Below, in pieces: positions 25,009-37,700 of a stretch of 64,000 nucleotides of DNA. The DNA comes from Gyrodactylus bullatarudis (lineage: Eukaryota; Platyhelminthes; Monogenea; Gyrodactylidea; Gyrodactylidae): the NCBI GenBank assembly GCA_012064415.1, contig SSNU01000088.1, forward strand, positions 62,001-126,000, written 5' to 3'. The position numbers and the translations under genes are program-made. Within the stretch, counting starts at the first letter, position 1. Every line of letters starts with the position of its first letter. The notes under the pieces were generated by a model. The model searched no databases. It had not been told where the DNA came from and saw nothing but the letters and a program-made list of their open reading frames with translations.

Positions 25009-25463
25009 TTATGATTTTTCACTTTTCAATAAAGCACTAAAAAGATTTTGAAATTCTGGAAATCTTAAACTAAGTTCACTACATAGAAATTTTCTAGAGA
25101 GTAAGTCATCTTTGAGTTCATTTTTTGTTGAAAACACCTGTGTGAGCCAGCATACAAGATTTTTTCTTTCGTCCGAGCTCACCTTCAAATACAGACACTG
25201 TGATATAATATCTTTAATGAAGTTATCACGGTTATATATGAATTTTAGGTCAAGTTCTGTAAATTTTGAGTCAAGGATGGTTGACGATGAGCTGAGCCTC
25301 TCATAAATTAGCTTTATTAATTGGTCATGGTAACTATCAGGATTACTCTGTTAATTAGTTTTATATGTTGTCTTACATAAGTTTTTAGAGGATTTTCATT
25401 CCTTTTGAGGCATTCAACGATATCAAAAAGAATTTTTTTCAAAAACTTTTCAGATTCAATCAT
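25009..25463 (-). CDS. Uncharacterised 141-aa protein, two exons
   Basis: Exon 1 runs 25463-25377 (29 codons, starting MIESEKFLKKILFDIVE). After a 29-base intron (GTAAGA donor, ACAG acceptor) exon 2 runs 25347-25009 (112 codons plus stop). Both junctions are phase 0 and the 112-codon frame stays open in AT-rich DNA. The predicted protein is alpha-helical and charged (RDNFIKDIISQCLYLKV, ERKNLVCWLTQVF, LRFPEFQNLFSALLKSEKS). There is no signal peptide or membrane span, and I recognise no domain. A polyA signal on this strand (TTTATT, 24915-24920) lies inside the STE24 coding region, so the two transcripts should overlap. The gene starts 92 bp from the hnRNP U-like start. A 29-base intron is very short for an animal; retention or a different splice choice is possible. 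Confidence 0.55.
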
Positions 25464-25555
25464 TTGTTGAGGTAAACAAAGTTTAAAAGATCAATCTTTT
25501 AGTTCACTTGTTGTTTTAAAGTGAATTGTTGAAAAATCGCTAAACTGTCTCCATT
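25464..25555. promoter_or_regulatory. Putative bidirectional promoter (141-aa gene / hnRNP U-like gene)
   Basis: Only 92 bp separate the two divergent start codons. AT-rich, no clear TATA box. 'cacttg' and 'caattcac/gtgaattg'-like palindromic pieces are present around 25504-25528. The function is inferred from arrangement. Confidence 0.4.
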
Positions 25556-28500
25556 ATGGTTGTTTCTGACGAGATACATCGGTTGAAAATTGAAGAGTTA
25601 CGGCAAGAGCTTTCCAATCGAGGTCTTGACTCTTCTGGAACCAAAAGCGAAATGCTTGATAGGCTTTATGCGGCTCTGGACAAAGAAAAATCTCAGTCCA
25701 GTCCAAATGTAAAAACAACCTTTGACAACGATTCTCCCTCTCAATGCAGTACTAAAGATGAGTCATCTGAACAGCAGGAGGAGTGTTCTGCAACAATATC
25801 TCAAAAAATGGTCCCTTATAACACAAGTAGCAGTGCTCATCTCAGATCTAACATCAATGACCTTGACCCTGAGCCATTGGACTGGGAAATCAGGCAAGAT
25901 GTCTTTCTCGACTACTACAACTGTGACTTGAATCTTATTATTGATGAAACCGGCCTCTCTGCGCGTCCATTTACCATGGAGGGCTTTTCTCTCATGTGGG
26001 CTGGCGGTAAAGCCAACTTTGGAATCAATCGTGATCGTGTATTTTACGAAGTGTATAATATCTGTAATTTAGATGTGGAGACCAACGAGGATGAAGTTGG
26101 CGGCTGTGATCATGCAATTAGAGTTGGTTGGTCTTCCGGATCTTCCTCCTTTGCTCTCGGCGAAGATAAATTTTCTTACGGCTACGGGTGCACTGGTAAA
26201 AAGTCACTAGCAAATCAATTTGAAGATTATGGATGTAAATTCGGACAGAATGACGTAATAACTTGCTATTTGGATTACGGGCAGTTTGATGCCATTATTT
26301 CTTACGCCGTTAACGGTGTTGATCAAGGTCAAGCCTATGTTATTAATAATCCCGATGGTAGGCCCTTATTTCCACACGTATATGTGAAAAATGTCTCCTT
26401 CTCTGTTAACTTTGATGGTGAACTTCAGGAAAAAATTTGCAAGGATAATCCTGACGACTGGCTCATGATTGGGAAGATACCCATCGAAGGTAGAATACGC
26501 GGCATGAGCCCTCCAGAAACAAAGAAAGATTGTGAAGTTATCATGATGATTGGTCTTCCTTCATGCGGCAAGACTACTTTTGCAGAAAAGCTTTGCCAAG
26601 AGAAGCCAAGTAAAATGTACAATTTGCTTGGTACAAATTACATCCTCGATAAAATGAAGATTATCGGTCTCAAGCGTAAGCGTAACTACCATGGTCGTTG
26701 GGAGGTATTGATAGGGAAAGCTACAAAATGCCTAAACACAATAATAGTCGCTGCTGCATCAAGACGTAGAAATTATATCCTAGACCAGACCAATGTCTAT
26801 CCCACTGCTCAAAGACGAAAAATGAAACCATTTGAAGGCTTTGAAAAGCGGGCCATCGTTATTGTCCCAGAAGATGAGGAATATCTAGAAAGAATTAAAA
26901 AAGTTCGAGTAGATGACGGAAAGGACGTTCCCGATTCAGCCATAAATGAAATGAAAAGTAAGTTGTTGCTTTATTTTGTTATTTTGATTTGGTTTCAGTT
27001 CATTACTTTTTATATTGAAGGACTGTAATGCAATCTTGCTTTTTTAATTATTTTCTTTAGATATTGATCCTTTTTGTATATATTTTATATATAGAAAACT
27101 TTGTCATTCCAAAAACACTCCTCGAAGACAGCAACAGCCCTTTTGTAGAAGTTGAATTCCCTGAATTACCATATGAAAAAGCACAAGAACTTGTTTCTAG
27201 ATATGCTCAAGAAGCCAAACAGGCTTTAGCCGAAAGTGAGTACTACGAGAAACGCTCTAGACAAGATTTTAATGATCCAAATTACAATGATCAATCAAAT
27301 GGTTTCAACAATAACTTTAATCGAAGAGGCAACTAGTAAGTTTCCATTTTCATCTTACATTTGAATATTTGAAAATGATCAAAATACTATTTAGCCGTGG
27401 TCGTCCTGGGCCTTTTCGCGGAGGAAACCAGCGTTTCCAACGACCTTTTATGCCTAGACCAATGATGAGACCCTATGGAGTGGATGGTGGCTGTCCTCCC
27501 CGTGGCCCATTCATGCCATATATGCAGAGGATGCCAGGCGGAGGTCCCATGCCAGGATGGCATAGATCACCATTCCGTCCTCGTATGCCTCCCCAATATA
27601 ATATGCCTCACCAAAACAATCCAGAAGAGCTTTCTGAAACAAACGAAGAAAATGTAATATTTTAATTTATTTAAATTTTGAGCATTCGAGTTATTAAACT
27701 TTTAAAAATTAATAGACTCAGTCCCCCAAAGCCTCACCGAATACTCCTGATCCTCTGAGACCTCAGCGCATTATGAGACCTGATGGTAATTATATGCCAA
27801 GAGGCGTGGGTAGAGCCCCCTTTGGGGCTCCTCGGTGTAGCAATCTAAACCCTCGTAGTCCCTATCCGCCAAGGGGTCAACAACGAGGTAACAATCCAAA
27901 TACTTTCAATCCCATGAATTCTAGTGAAGCAGATCCTTCATCCATGAATCAGGTTGGTAATAATGAATAATTAGATATTTATATTTATTTAATGATGAAA
28001 AAATGCAAAAAACATGTGATATTCTCATGTCACAATGAAATAAATCATCCTTGCACTGATCAATTTAACCAACCCTTATATATATACATAGAATGGCAGT
28101 CTACATCCTTTCCCCAATGGAAACCAACAACAACAGCAAAATCAACTAAACCCATACCATAATCAACAGGGCTATTCACAACAATCTCAAGGTGTTGACA
28201 ACTCTTCTCTTGCACAAAATCCCAATCAAACTCAACCAGGTAGTAAGTACAATCACGCTATCGAACAATGTTTTCATCTAAATGCGTACTTGATGCATGT
28301 CACAAATTCTGAGTCGAAGTTAACCTGACTAATATTAATAATAATAGCATTTGTGTCTATTTTTATTTGCGTACTAGAGTTTTCTTTTGGGTAAAGAAAT
28401 TACTCTGCTTAAATATATCTTGTATATATATTTTTAACAAGAAAAAGAAGAAGAAGAAAATTGATTCTAATCAACTTATTATTTAAAAAAAATCTAATTT

Positions 28501-29857
28501 AAAATCGAATTAAAATAAAATGAAATAAAATTTAGATGTCTTGAATCAATCGAATGATACCAGAAATGATTTATCATCTGACAAGTATCTCTTGCCTAAA
28601 CCTCCAATTGATACCGGTTAGTTCTCTAATTAGGAGGAGAGCACAAACTAATAATAAAACTAAATCTTGATAATAATAATAATAATACTGTTGTATCACT
28701 GTAAAATTTGACATATTTTCTCTTTCTCTACAGTCTCAAATACATCAAATTTACCCAGTTATGCAGGTGGATTTTCAAATCCAATTCCCGGCTTTGGTAT
28801 GCCAGCAGCACCTGTAACCAATAGCCATACCAGTTAGTTTGACAATAATTATTGACAAAATTAATTTACAAATCTTTCTTTCTCTCCGTTCCATTAGATT
28901 CTTTCCGTAATTATAATAATAATCCACATGAAAAACTAACTCAGTCCAGATATCCTAATGTACACCTGAATTCGAATTACACCTCACATCCTAATCCAGC
29001 ACTCATACCTAGTAGCATTGGAATGGCTAGTGGAAATGGTGGCTACTCCTCTGCAATCATTGATCCATCCACTGCTACTAGTCTCTTGGCACCTAGTGCA
29101 GCATCAACTGATCCCTCTGCTTTAGCTGTTGCAGCTTATGCCAACTATTATGCTAGTGTCGGAGTCTCTGGGGCTGCTGCGGGAAAAGCAGCCGCTGGCA
29201 CAAGCTCATCCGAGACCAGTTTACAAGCAGCCATTGCAGCTGCAGCATCATTTAATCAGAAACAAGTCATCAAATCTGTTAGTTCAAACATATTAATTCT
29301 CATCAATTTTATTATACTCTATAAAATATTCTTAGAATTTGTTCGATAGTATCTCTAAAAAAATCTTTTTTTCAAGATGTTAGCTATGGTGCAGGGGACT
29401 CTCCTTACATTGAAACGGTGAAAACCCCGGCTTTTCGTATTTTTTTCATTTTTACTGTTATCCGATTAATCTACACACTAGAAAATTTATCAGACTCTTT
29501 ATTTCGATCTGAGTAGCATACTGTCACAATCTGAACAAGTATAAAATTTCTTTGCTAAACTATGTTAATCATTCATTCTTATAAAAAATCCTTAACATTT
29601 TCCAGAATACCCTTGCACCTCAGACGACACCATTACCTCCTTCAGTTCCAGCAATGCCCACTTATCCATATGGCCAAATGGCTCCTATACCAGCTCCTGT
29701 ACCTGCCATGTATCCTGGATCATATGTTGGAGCTCCATCCTATTCTGCTGTACCGGTAGCCGGTGTTGTACCTGCCATTCCTGTAGTTCCTTCTCAAACT
29801 CCAAGTGTCGCAGTTACAACCTCAGGACAACCTGTCAACTACCTTACACGCCAATGA
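25556..29857 (+). CDS. hnRNP U-like protein (SAP-SPRY-P-loop-RGG), 9 exons
   Basis: Exons: 25556-26957, 27095-27335, 27395-27653, 27716-27952, 28092-28242, 28536-28616, 28734-28832, 28898-29277 and 29606-29857. They are in phase throughout and give 1033 residues. Exon 1 encodes a SAP DNA/RNA-binding motif (about residues 8-42), an SPRY domain (about 116-285: MWAGGKANFGI, VRVGW-like IRVGWSS, SYAVNGVDQG) and a kinase-like P-loop with Walker A GLPSCGKT at 333-340. Exon 2 continues that fold (KNFVIPKTL), as in hnRNP U. Exon 3 is RG/PR-rich (RGRPGPFRGG). Later exons are Gln/Asn-, Pro- and Ala-rich. The family binds pre-mRNA and chromatin-associated RNA in the nucleus. Weakest point: the exon 4 donor (GTTGGT at 27953), chosen because only it keeps the next frame open. 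Exon 5 could also end 3 bases earlier. Confidence 0.88.
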
Positions 29858-31020
29858 TTCTAAATCTCAGCCCCAAGGAACCAACTGGACCAAACCGTCA
29901 TAAAAAGGACATTCAACTCTGAACTCAAACTCTGTCTGTCTGTCTGTCTCTCTCTCATACCATGAGGATCCTCATTACACAAAAAAGACAAAGGTTTGAA
30001 CTATTCTCTCTCTCTCTCTCTTCTGTCCCTTGCATTCTTTCTCGTCATAATATCTATCAAAAATTAGTTTATAGATTGATTTATGTTCCTATTTGTATAT
30101 ATAGTATTTATATACCTATTTGTGTGTGTGTGTGTCTTTTTCTAGGGGCATCTTTATTTTAGCACACTCTCGGATCAATTACTAAAATGTATAAATCTAT
30201 ACGAAAAAGAGATTTAAAACAAGAGCTTCCTTGAGTAACATGTTACACACACACACACAAACGTGCGTGCATAAATATCTATAGACTTGGATATATATAT
30301 ATCCAGAGAAAGGCCCTTAGTACACAAACACAAACACACTCACGAACAGACACACAAAACATTGCATTACCTTGAGCCATTATTATTATCATCATTATTA
30401 TTGTCATTAGTCTGTTGACTCAATCTTTTACCACTACTCTTACTAATTAGTAATAATAATCTCACTTTACTCCTAGACACTTATTTATATATCAACAATA
30501 ATTAGAACAACTACAACGCGTGCCATTCATTAATTTTACATCCATATACTACAAAGTCTATATACATATATACATATATTGCATATTTATTTATTTAATA
30601 TCATTTTTTATACAATTAATTAATTAATATTTTTGAATTTATTTTGTCAATTTTTTTTGTTCTTCTCCAAAATAAAACTATGAATATACATCTATATTAT
30701 AATATACCCTAGGATGTTTATTCATTTGAGTTAGTTGCACACACACAAAAATGTTGATTTTTCATGTCTATACTTAATATATATATTAGATGCCCATACA
30801 AACACACCAAGAAAAAGTATCGACTCCCAAAGAAAATCACAGAGACCCAGAACAATATCACTAGTACTACTACTACTATTTCCACTAAAAGCATATAAAT
30901 TTATATAAAGATTGATGATAGATACTTTAGAATATATTGTAAATATACAATGTATATATTATATTTATAGCAAAGAGCATATGAGTACACTATATGCTCC
31001 CCCCTGTGAATAAACACACC
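29858..31020 (+). other. 3' UTR and simple-sequence tract of the hnRNP U-like gene
   Basis: After the stop come (tgtc)n and (tc)n runs (29930-30022), (tg)n (30121-30134), (ac)n (30246-30260) and (at)n tracts. AATAAA polyA signals lie at 30671-30676 and near 31006. Where the transcript ends is not decidable from sequence. Confidence 0.55.
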
Positions 31021-34000
31021 GCGCTCGTCTTATATAGTCAACCCGTATACTCAAAAAGAGAGAAATTGCCACACACACACACACGCATACCAAAACCATG
31101 TGAGATAAAACTTGAGAGAGGTAATACTACTCAAGAAAAGTGAGAACTGTCTTTAATCTCTTATGTCATTTAAAAGCTTGATCAGTCGATATGATTATCC
31201 CATATATAGCTTTACTACGTACTGTTGAGATTGAGAGAATAACTAATAATAGTCATAATAACAACAATATAGTCGTAGTACAATTAGTGTGACCTGTCCA
31301 ACATTGAACTATAGCGTAGATAAACAACCTCAACGGTGCAGACCTAGTTATTATTACTATGCATATTATAATGTAGACGATAGAATATACATGATGCTGA
31401 ATTAAAGTTGAGATAAAACCTGACCTTTTATCTCGTAATAATAATAATGATGAGAGTGATTATGTATATAACTTGATTGAATAATAATGCCATCTAATAT
31501 TATACATATTATCCAATATTACCATCTTTACTGATTTCATTCACCCATCTCGAGAACTCTTGAGTTTTAGTTCTAGATTTGAATCTAACCAATAAATCTA
31601 TAGAATGAATGAATATAGATAATGAACCCTATTTTAGTATAGTATAGTTCCATAGTTGAATGAAAAACAAAACAGTACTTATCCCCAACAAAAGCATTAC
31701 ATGTCACTCATAAAACTCTGGTAGGCATATGAAAAATGATGTGACTTTTCATTTACATTTAATTTTTAATCCTTGTCCTTAAAGTGGCTGTAGGAACATG
31801 ATTGCTGTCTAAGGTCTTCTTCGACCACAAAGACCAAAGGAGATAACCACAGAACCTCCTAAACCAATTTCTCATGTAAACTAGGCGATAAAACTACCAC
31901 CATCTCTCGACAAGAAAAGAGTAAGTGACTATCAAACATGTCCAAGAGATAGATACCGACAGAAAAGACTCAAGTTAACTTTAGGGCCACCTGGATATAC
32001 ATAGGAAATATATAAATTGAGTTATTATTAAATTTTTCGAGTGAGTAAATAGACCTCTAATTAATTCGGTCCCTTTTCTTAATTGAGCATTGTGATTCTT
32101 TGGGCATTAAATTTGCGATTTTTGATATGTTGATTGTTTCCATTTCCTCATTCGAAAAATATAAAAGTTTGATATCTAACATTCCTAGAAACCAAGATAA
32201 ATTTGCGATCTTTTCCTTACTCCTCTACTTGATAAAAAATAAATTCTAACTTAGTAACTGTCTAAGTAAGCCTTTGCCTTACTCAGGTAGTTAAATCATT
32301 TTCTTCTCTTTTGTCTCTGGCTATTTTCACAATCCGCCTGGATTCGTTGTGAGTCGAATATTCAAAATATGAAAAAAGTCCTGGACAATATAATTAGTTG
32401 ACAGTAGATGTGGATTCCATTGTGGAAAAAACTTTTTCAAAATTATTTCATTTTGAATTAGAATAGATAAATTTATTGAAATTCAATAAAATAGTATTAA
32501 AATAGAAAATGCCACTTTTTTGCGATTTTTCAAAATAGAAATTAGCAATTTTTTTGCGATTTCTAACAAAATTTTGCGATTTTTCACCGCCTTAGTTATC
32601 AATGAATAAGCGATATATATCAATGATGCATTTATTTACAACTTTTCTAATGACCGGTGTCTCACAGTAAGTAATGTTAGCCGATGGTCTGAACTTAGAA
32701 TAGGACACAAACCCTTTTCTTTACAGTGCATATCAAGTAGAAAATTACTCAATTAGAATAGAGCTCAAGTTAGGGTGATGAATTTTATTTTCTTTCAATA
32801 GTTGTTTTGTCATTTAATCGATTTTTACTCTCATCTTCAAAAATTATATCTCTCCATTCGTACTTTTCTGATTAATGAGAGCAAAACATTCTTTCTAGTT
32901 CATTTGTTTCCAATCGTTACTATATATTACTCTCTTACAAGAAAATATCGTTACTTTTCCCCATAACTAGATCAATTGTTCCTAACTAGCAAGAGACAGA
33001 CTGTAGTTATCATCTAGCCTTTATAAATTTCATCAATAAACCTTGTTATAAACCTCAAGATTTTGAATGAATAAATATTTATTTATTTTGTTTGATATTC
33101 CTTGTCCTCTTTCTTGTACTTTTACTCTTGAGAGTGAACATTTCTCTCTCGGCTAAGAGATCAAAACATTAATATATTATATTCAGAATAACTCTAGGTT
33201 ACAATTCAAGAGGCTTAGGGAATGGAAAACCAGTTTAGTCTACATATATGTATATGTAAACCTGATTGACACGAAGATGAGAATTCACTTTTTTTTACTA
33301 AAAACTCAATATTTTTCGGAAAGTTTGGAAAAAATTTATTCTCCTAATTCCATAATAAAATGAGTCAATAAGTTGTTGAAATTAAAAAAATTCAATCTGA
33401 TTAAAATTGGCCGTATTTTGAATTTCGAGAATGCACCAGATTTCCACTTTTTCGACTTTTGAGCTCTACATTTTTATGGATTTCAAAGATTTGAACCAGT
33501 TAAATGCAGATATTTGAGATTAGCATTAGACAAAGAATTCGAATTGAGTCGCGGGGGAAGAAAGGATTCTTCTGTTTTCGAAAAAAAGTTCAACTTTAAA
33601 ATTTTCGATCATTCCCCTTCGTGATAATCAATAAATTCAAAATTTTCGATTTACCACAATAATGACGAATGTCTGTAAATTTCTGCAGCCTAATTCAAAT
33701 CCCTTGTCTAATGCTGATCACAAATATCAGCATTTATCTGGTTCAAATCTTTGAAATCGATAAAAATGTAGAGCTCAAAAGTCAAAAAAGTGGAAATCTG
33801 GTGCATTCTCTAAATTCAAATTTTAGTCAGGGCATTCGGAAAGTAAACTTTTTCCCAACTTTCCGAATAAAAATATTGAGTTTTTTTCGTGCAAAAGTAA
33901 ATTCTCATCTTCATGTCAACTATAGGTTTATATGAGCAGAAATTTTTAGTAGTTCCCTTGAGCTTATTTCTCACCAATTCGAAATCAATAGATGAATGCA

Positions 34001-34724
34001 TTGAACTGTTACTATGCCAGTAAAATCTATGCCAAGGTTGATGAGTACAGTGTATTCTGGGCTTAAACAATTACAATCCTTTTGAATTAGACTAGCGCAA
34101 GTCCAATTTTGATTCACGATAATGACGGATAATATAATTAAGAACTAGAGGATAATTTAATTTTCTGAGGACTCTATTCAGATTCACTCTCATCATATTG
34201 ATACAATAGATAATATCGATTGCATTTGTAATACAATTGATGCATTTAATACGTTCTGTACAAATCATGATGAATCAGGATTACTCTATAGAGAAATATG
34301 TACAATTTTATAAATGTATTATTTGGGTATAGTCAGGTCAATATGTATTCATTTTTTTATGGTAGGAAAGGCCTGTCAACCATCTTTTCACAGATTACCT
34401 TTTTATAGACAATGTCTCAAAATGATGATACAACAATGAATGTACCAAGTAGAATCATGGTCTCTCCCTTTTTCACATAATTTTGGCATTACAAAATAAG
34501 AATGCAAAAAACTCGTATACTTTAATTGAGATCTAAATGTACAATTCTTGTACAATCTACATTATTAGAAAAGTAGATTGCATCTATAATAATAATAAAA
34601 AGACAGAAAAATAGAAGGAGACATCGTGTCAACAACTGGTTTGATTCATTCTGTCACGTTTTTAAAATGGTGTCAGCTTTGATTGGGATGACTATATTTG
34701 TCTTTTTGAGAGAGAGAATAGTTA
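31021..34724. other. Intergenic region between convergent genes
   Basis: Lies between the 3' ends of the hnRNP U-like gene and the receptor gene. I see no gene. It includes one foldback element (33258-33929), an (ac)n tract near 31070 and AT-rich unique sequence. The hnRNP U-like 3' UTR may extend into it. Confidence 0.6.
33258..33929. mobile_element. Foldback (long inverted repeat) element
   Basis: The left end AAACCTGATTGACACGAAG is inverted at the right end (cttcatgtcaactataggttt). Blocks at about 33300 ('aaaactcaatatttttcgg') and 33405-33470 ('gaatttcgagaatgcaccag', 'cactttttcgacttttgagc') recur inverted at about 33760-33880. About 670 bp and no coding capacity. Same family as 58375-59105 and the partial copy at 42930. 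Confidence 0.75.
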
Positions 34725-37700
34725 TCAAACAGAGGTAATGCGTTGCTGAAGCAATTGAAGTTCATTCTTCTGATTGGATAAAATGTAAAATACTTGCTTG
34801 CCCTTACAGGAATAATCAGGTATGAAAGGTGTTGGTGATGTAGGCATGGAAGAGCAAGTTGCCTGAGAGGAAACTTCGGGAAAGTTGATATCTTGTCCCA
34901 TATAAATAGACTCGGCTCCGGGGAGAGAGCTTCTATTGATTTTCTCCTTTACAGCTCTCGGAGCATCATCATTCGAGTACATGAGACATGGTGTTGATTT
35001 ATCTGAGTCGAAAACTAGAAGAAAATCAAAGAAAAATTTCTGTATTAGCTACACTGATCAGAATATGATCAAAGAGGTTTCCCATGCAAACACAAAAAGA
35101 ATGTCTTTCAAAATGATCCAACTATACATATTATATAACTACCATGTCCTCAGATAAAAAGTTACCTGGTCAAGAATAACACAGAATTTCTCTCGGAATG
35201 CAGAAATTTAGATGGGTAATACACATTGTGTATTAAACAGGTAAAACTCATCATGTAAAATAGATATAAAAGATTATTATAATCTTAATACACTTGTCAA
35301 TTTTAACTTAGAAAATTTGAATGGATGGGAAAAAATTAAAATCTACTTTCATTTCATGCAAGCAGGCAATGATAAAATACTAAGGGAAGGCCTCAAAAGC
35401 AAGAAAATTGCAATCAAGATGTAAAAGTTTATGAATATGAAGAAATCAAAAGAGTTCTGTAGTAAAGTGCTTGCACCTCAATTGAAAAGTGAATCATGTA
35501 GGTATTGTTATGATGAGGATGACTTATATTGTGATAAATGTATAGGGGTTATATTAATATGTATATATGGGTGGCTAGATGTAGGGGTATGTATGTGACT
35601 AAAGAGCAAAAATAATAAAGAGTCTGAAAAGGCTAGCAAAGGGAATTACCAACGATCATCTATTCGCCTATTTGTGGAGGAAAACTTTTATAACTCAATT
35701 TTCAAAATTTCAATTACAAAGATTGAACAATATTTGTAATTAGCAAATTCTAATAGTTTGCATCGATAAACTATCAGTTAGCTGATACCAAGATTCTAAA
35801 TTTCTTTAGCGAGAATCGAGCAATGCTAACTTGGTTCTGATTTTATTTTAGCTTCAATTTTATTGGTCGAGAAAAAACTCGAATATCATTGGTCAACGAA
35901 AATAGGACATAAAAGGTAAAAGAATATATACTATCTCGATTTGTTATCTATCCAGCTCAGTGTACTCAAGGTAGAACAGGGAGCAGTGAATTTGATTCAT
36001 CAAAAATGGCTCAAACTTGTATTCCACTGTTCGTTTAAAAAAGTACAAAATATATAATGTAGTAATAATGATGAGACAATATAAATAAAATATTACTTGT
36101 ATTTGGATGTGCAGAGGAACCTGGCAAAGTTGTAAAGGAGGGATCTGCTTTTGATATTTGGGAAAAATTACTTGTATTATTAGTGGTACTATTCATGGTC
36201 AGCTTGCGAACATTCAAATCTGGCCTGATGAGGATGATGTAGAGTTTTGGAGAGAACATACAAATGAGGGTTACACTAGCACTCAGACTGACACTCAGAC
36301 ACAATGTCAAGTCTTGTATCTTGATAAAGAGAAAGAAAGGAATGTGAAAGTAGATCTTAGCTATGCTAATTATCATATTAAATTTATTGAGAGTGTGTAT
36401 TTCAACAAGTTTAAGGTTATATATATCAGATTGTATTATGAATTGGCTTAATTGAAATGAAAGAATCAACTACCATTACTGGTTCGATTATCGTCTAAGT
36501 TATACTGAAGTGTCTTTACCATAGATTAGATTCACGCTGTGCATGATGTGTGACTTTTCGAATATTTATTATTATTATTTTATGAATCTACTTGCAAGTA
36601 GAAATACAAATAATAATAAACATTAGAATACAGTTTTAGATTTCATTATGGATGTTGTTAAATCTTGTAATTCAATTGGACCATGAATAGATGGCTATCT
36701 TAATACATTATTATAAATACAACATGCCGTAAGATAAAGGTAATAATGACAGGGGATTTCTTCCTTGTATGGAAATACATTGTATAGATGGAATTTACTT
36801 TGTTCTCCTTCACCTACTCTTTTACTCACGTTGGAAAATCCTCATTTATTATTAAGCATAAAATAACTCTTTTCATGTGGAAATATGAGTAATACTAAAT
36901 AAAAATGGTTTATTAATAATGGTTTATTAATTACGAGTTCTACAATCATCCACATCCTTTTCAAGGCAAGTAAATAATTCTAACTTTTACTATTTTGATC
37001 TATTTAATTTTTTCGTGGCATACTCATCAGCTTATACATGCTAGATTTATATAAAGAAAATGTGTACAAAATATTGGTTTTAAATCTGATTGATCAGTTT
37101 TTTGGTGCGTAAGTCCCTCTGTTTTACATGTAATTTATTGGGCAGCTTTGGGATATACATGTAAGAGTCATATATATCCCTATCACATTTGTTGGTGTGA
37201 GTAACGTAATGAACAATGTTTCCCAACCAGTTAAAAGACAAGTTAGATCCTCTCAAACAGACTCACGTTGTTTACAAGTTCAAATGTTTCTGTCAATCAG
37301 AATACATTGGATACATGTGCAGAAGATTGGAGGAGAGAATGAGTAACGTACTTTGAAATCTATGCTATCACAAATAATAGGGAGTTTATGTATTTGGTGT
37401 TAGTGATGAGTAAGATCTGAGAAAGTAAAGTATGGTTCCATGAGAAATAAAAAAATTTTTACACTTGGGAGAAATATTTGGTTATCTTGTTTTGTCCTAT
37501 GTCGTCCTCTGATCTGTTTTTTTTCTTGGTGTTGAGACCAAAGCTGGCTGTGAACTTATCAGAACCAATGGTTTCACGAATTTCTTCTGTTGTGCCTGTA
37601 TAAAGGTGCTCGTTTATTCTCTCCTCCAATCTTCTGCACATGTATCCAATGTATTCTGATTGACAGAAACATTTGAACTTGTAAACAACGTGAGTCTGTT

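Noticed and set aside
25112..25306. 64-codon plus-strand frame
   Set aside because: Antisense to exon 2 of the 141-aa gene, which has the longer open frame, splice continuity and a polyA signal.
30240..30360. Tandem (ac)n repeats as a possible CRISPR-like or satellite array
   Set aside because: Ordinary eukaryotic microsatellites in a 3' UTR; no spaced direct repeats occur anywhere in the window.
36158..36451. 97-codon plus-strand open frame
   Set aside because: It is antisense to the receptor exon at 36097-36319, which fits the glutamate receptor family in sequence and phase.
37220..37350. A second GIY-YIG gene on the plus strand
   Set aside because: It is simply the inverted arm of the palindrome, cut off by divergence after 37340, not an independent gene.
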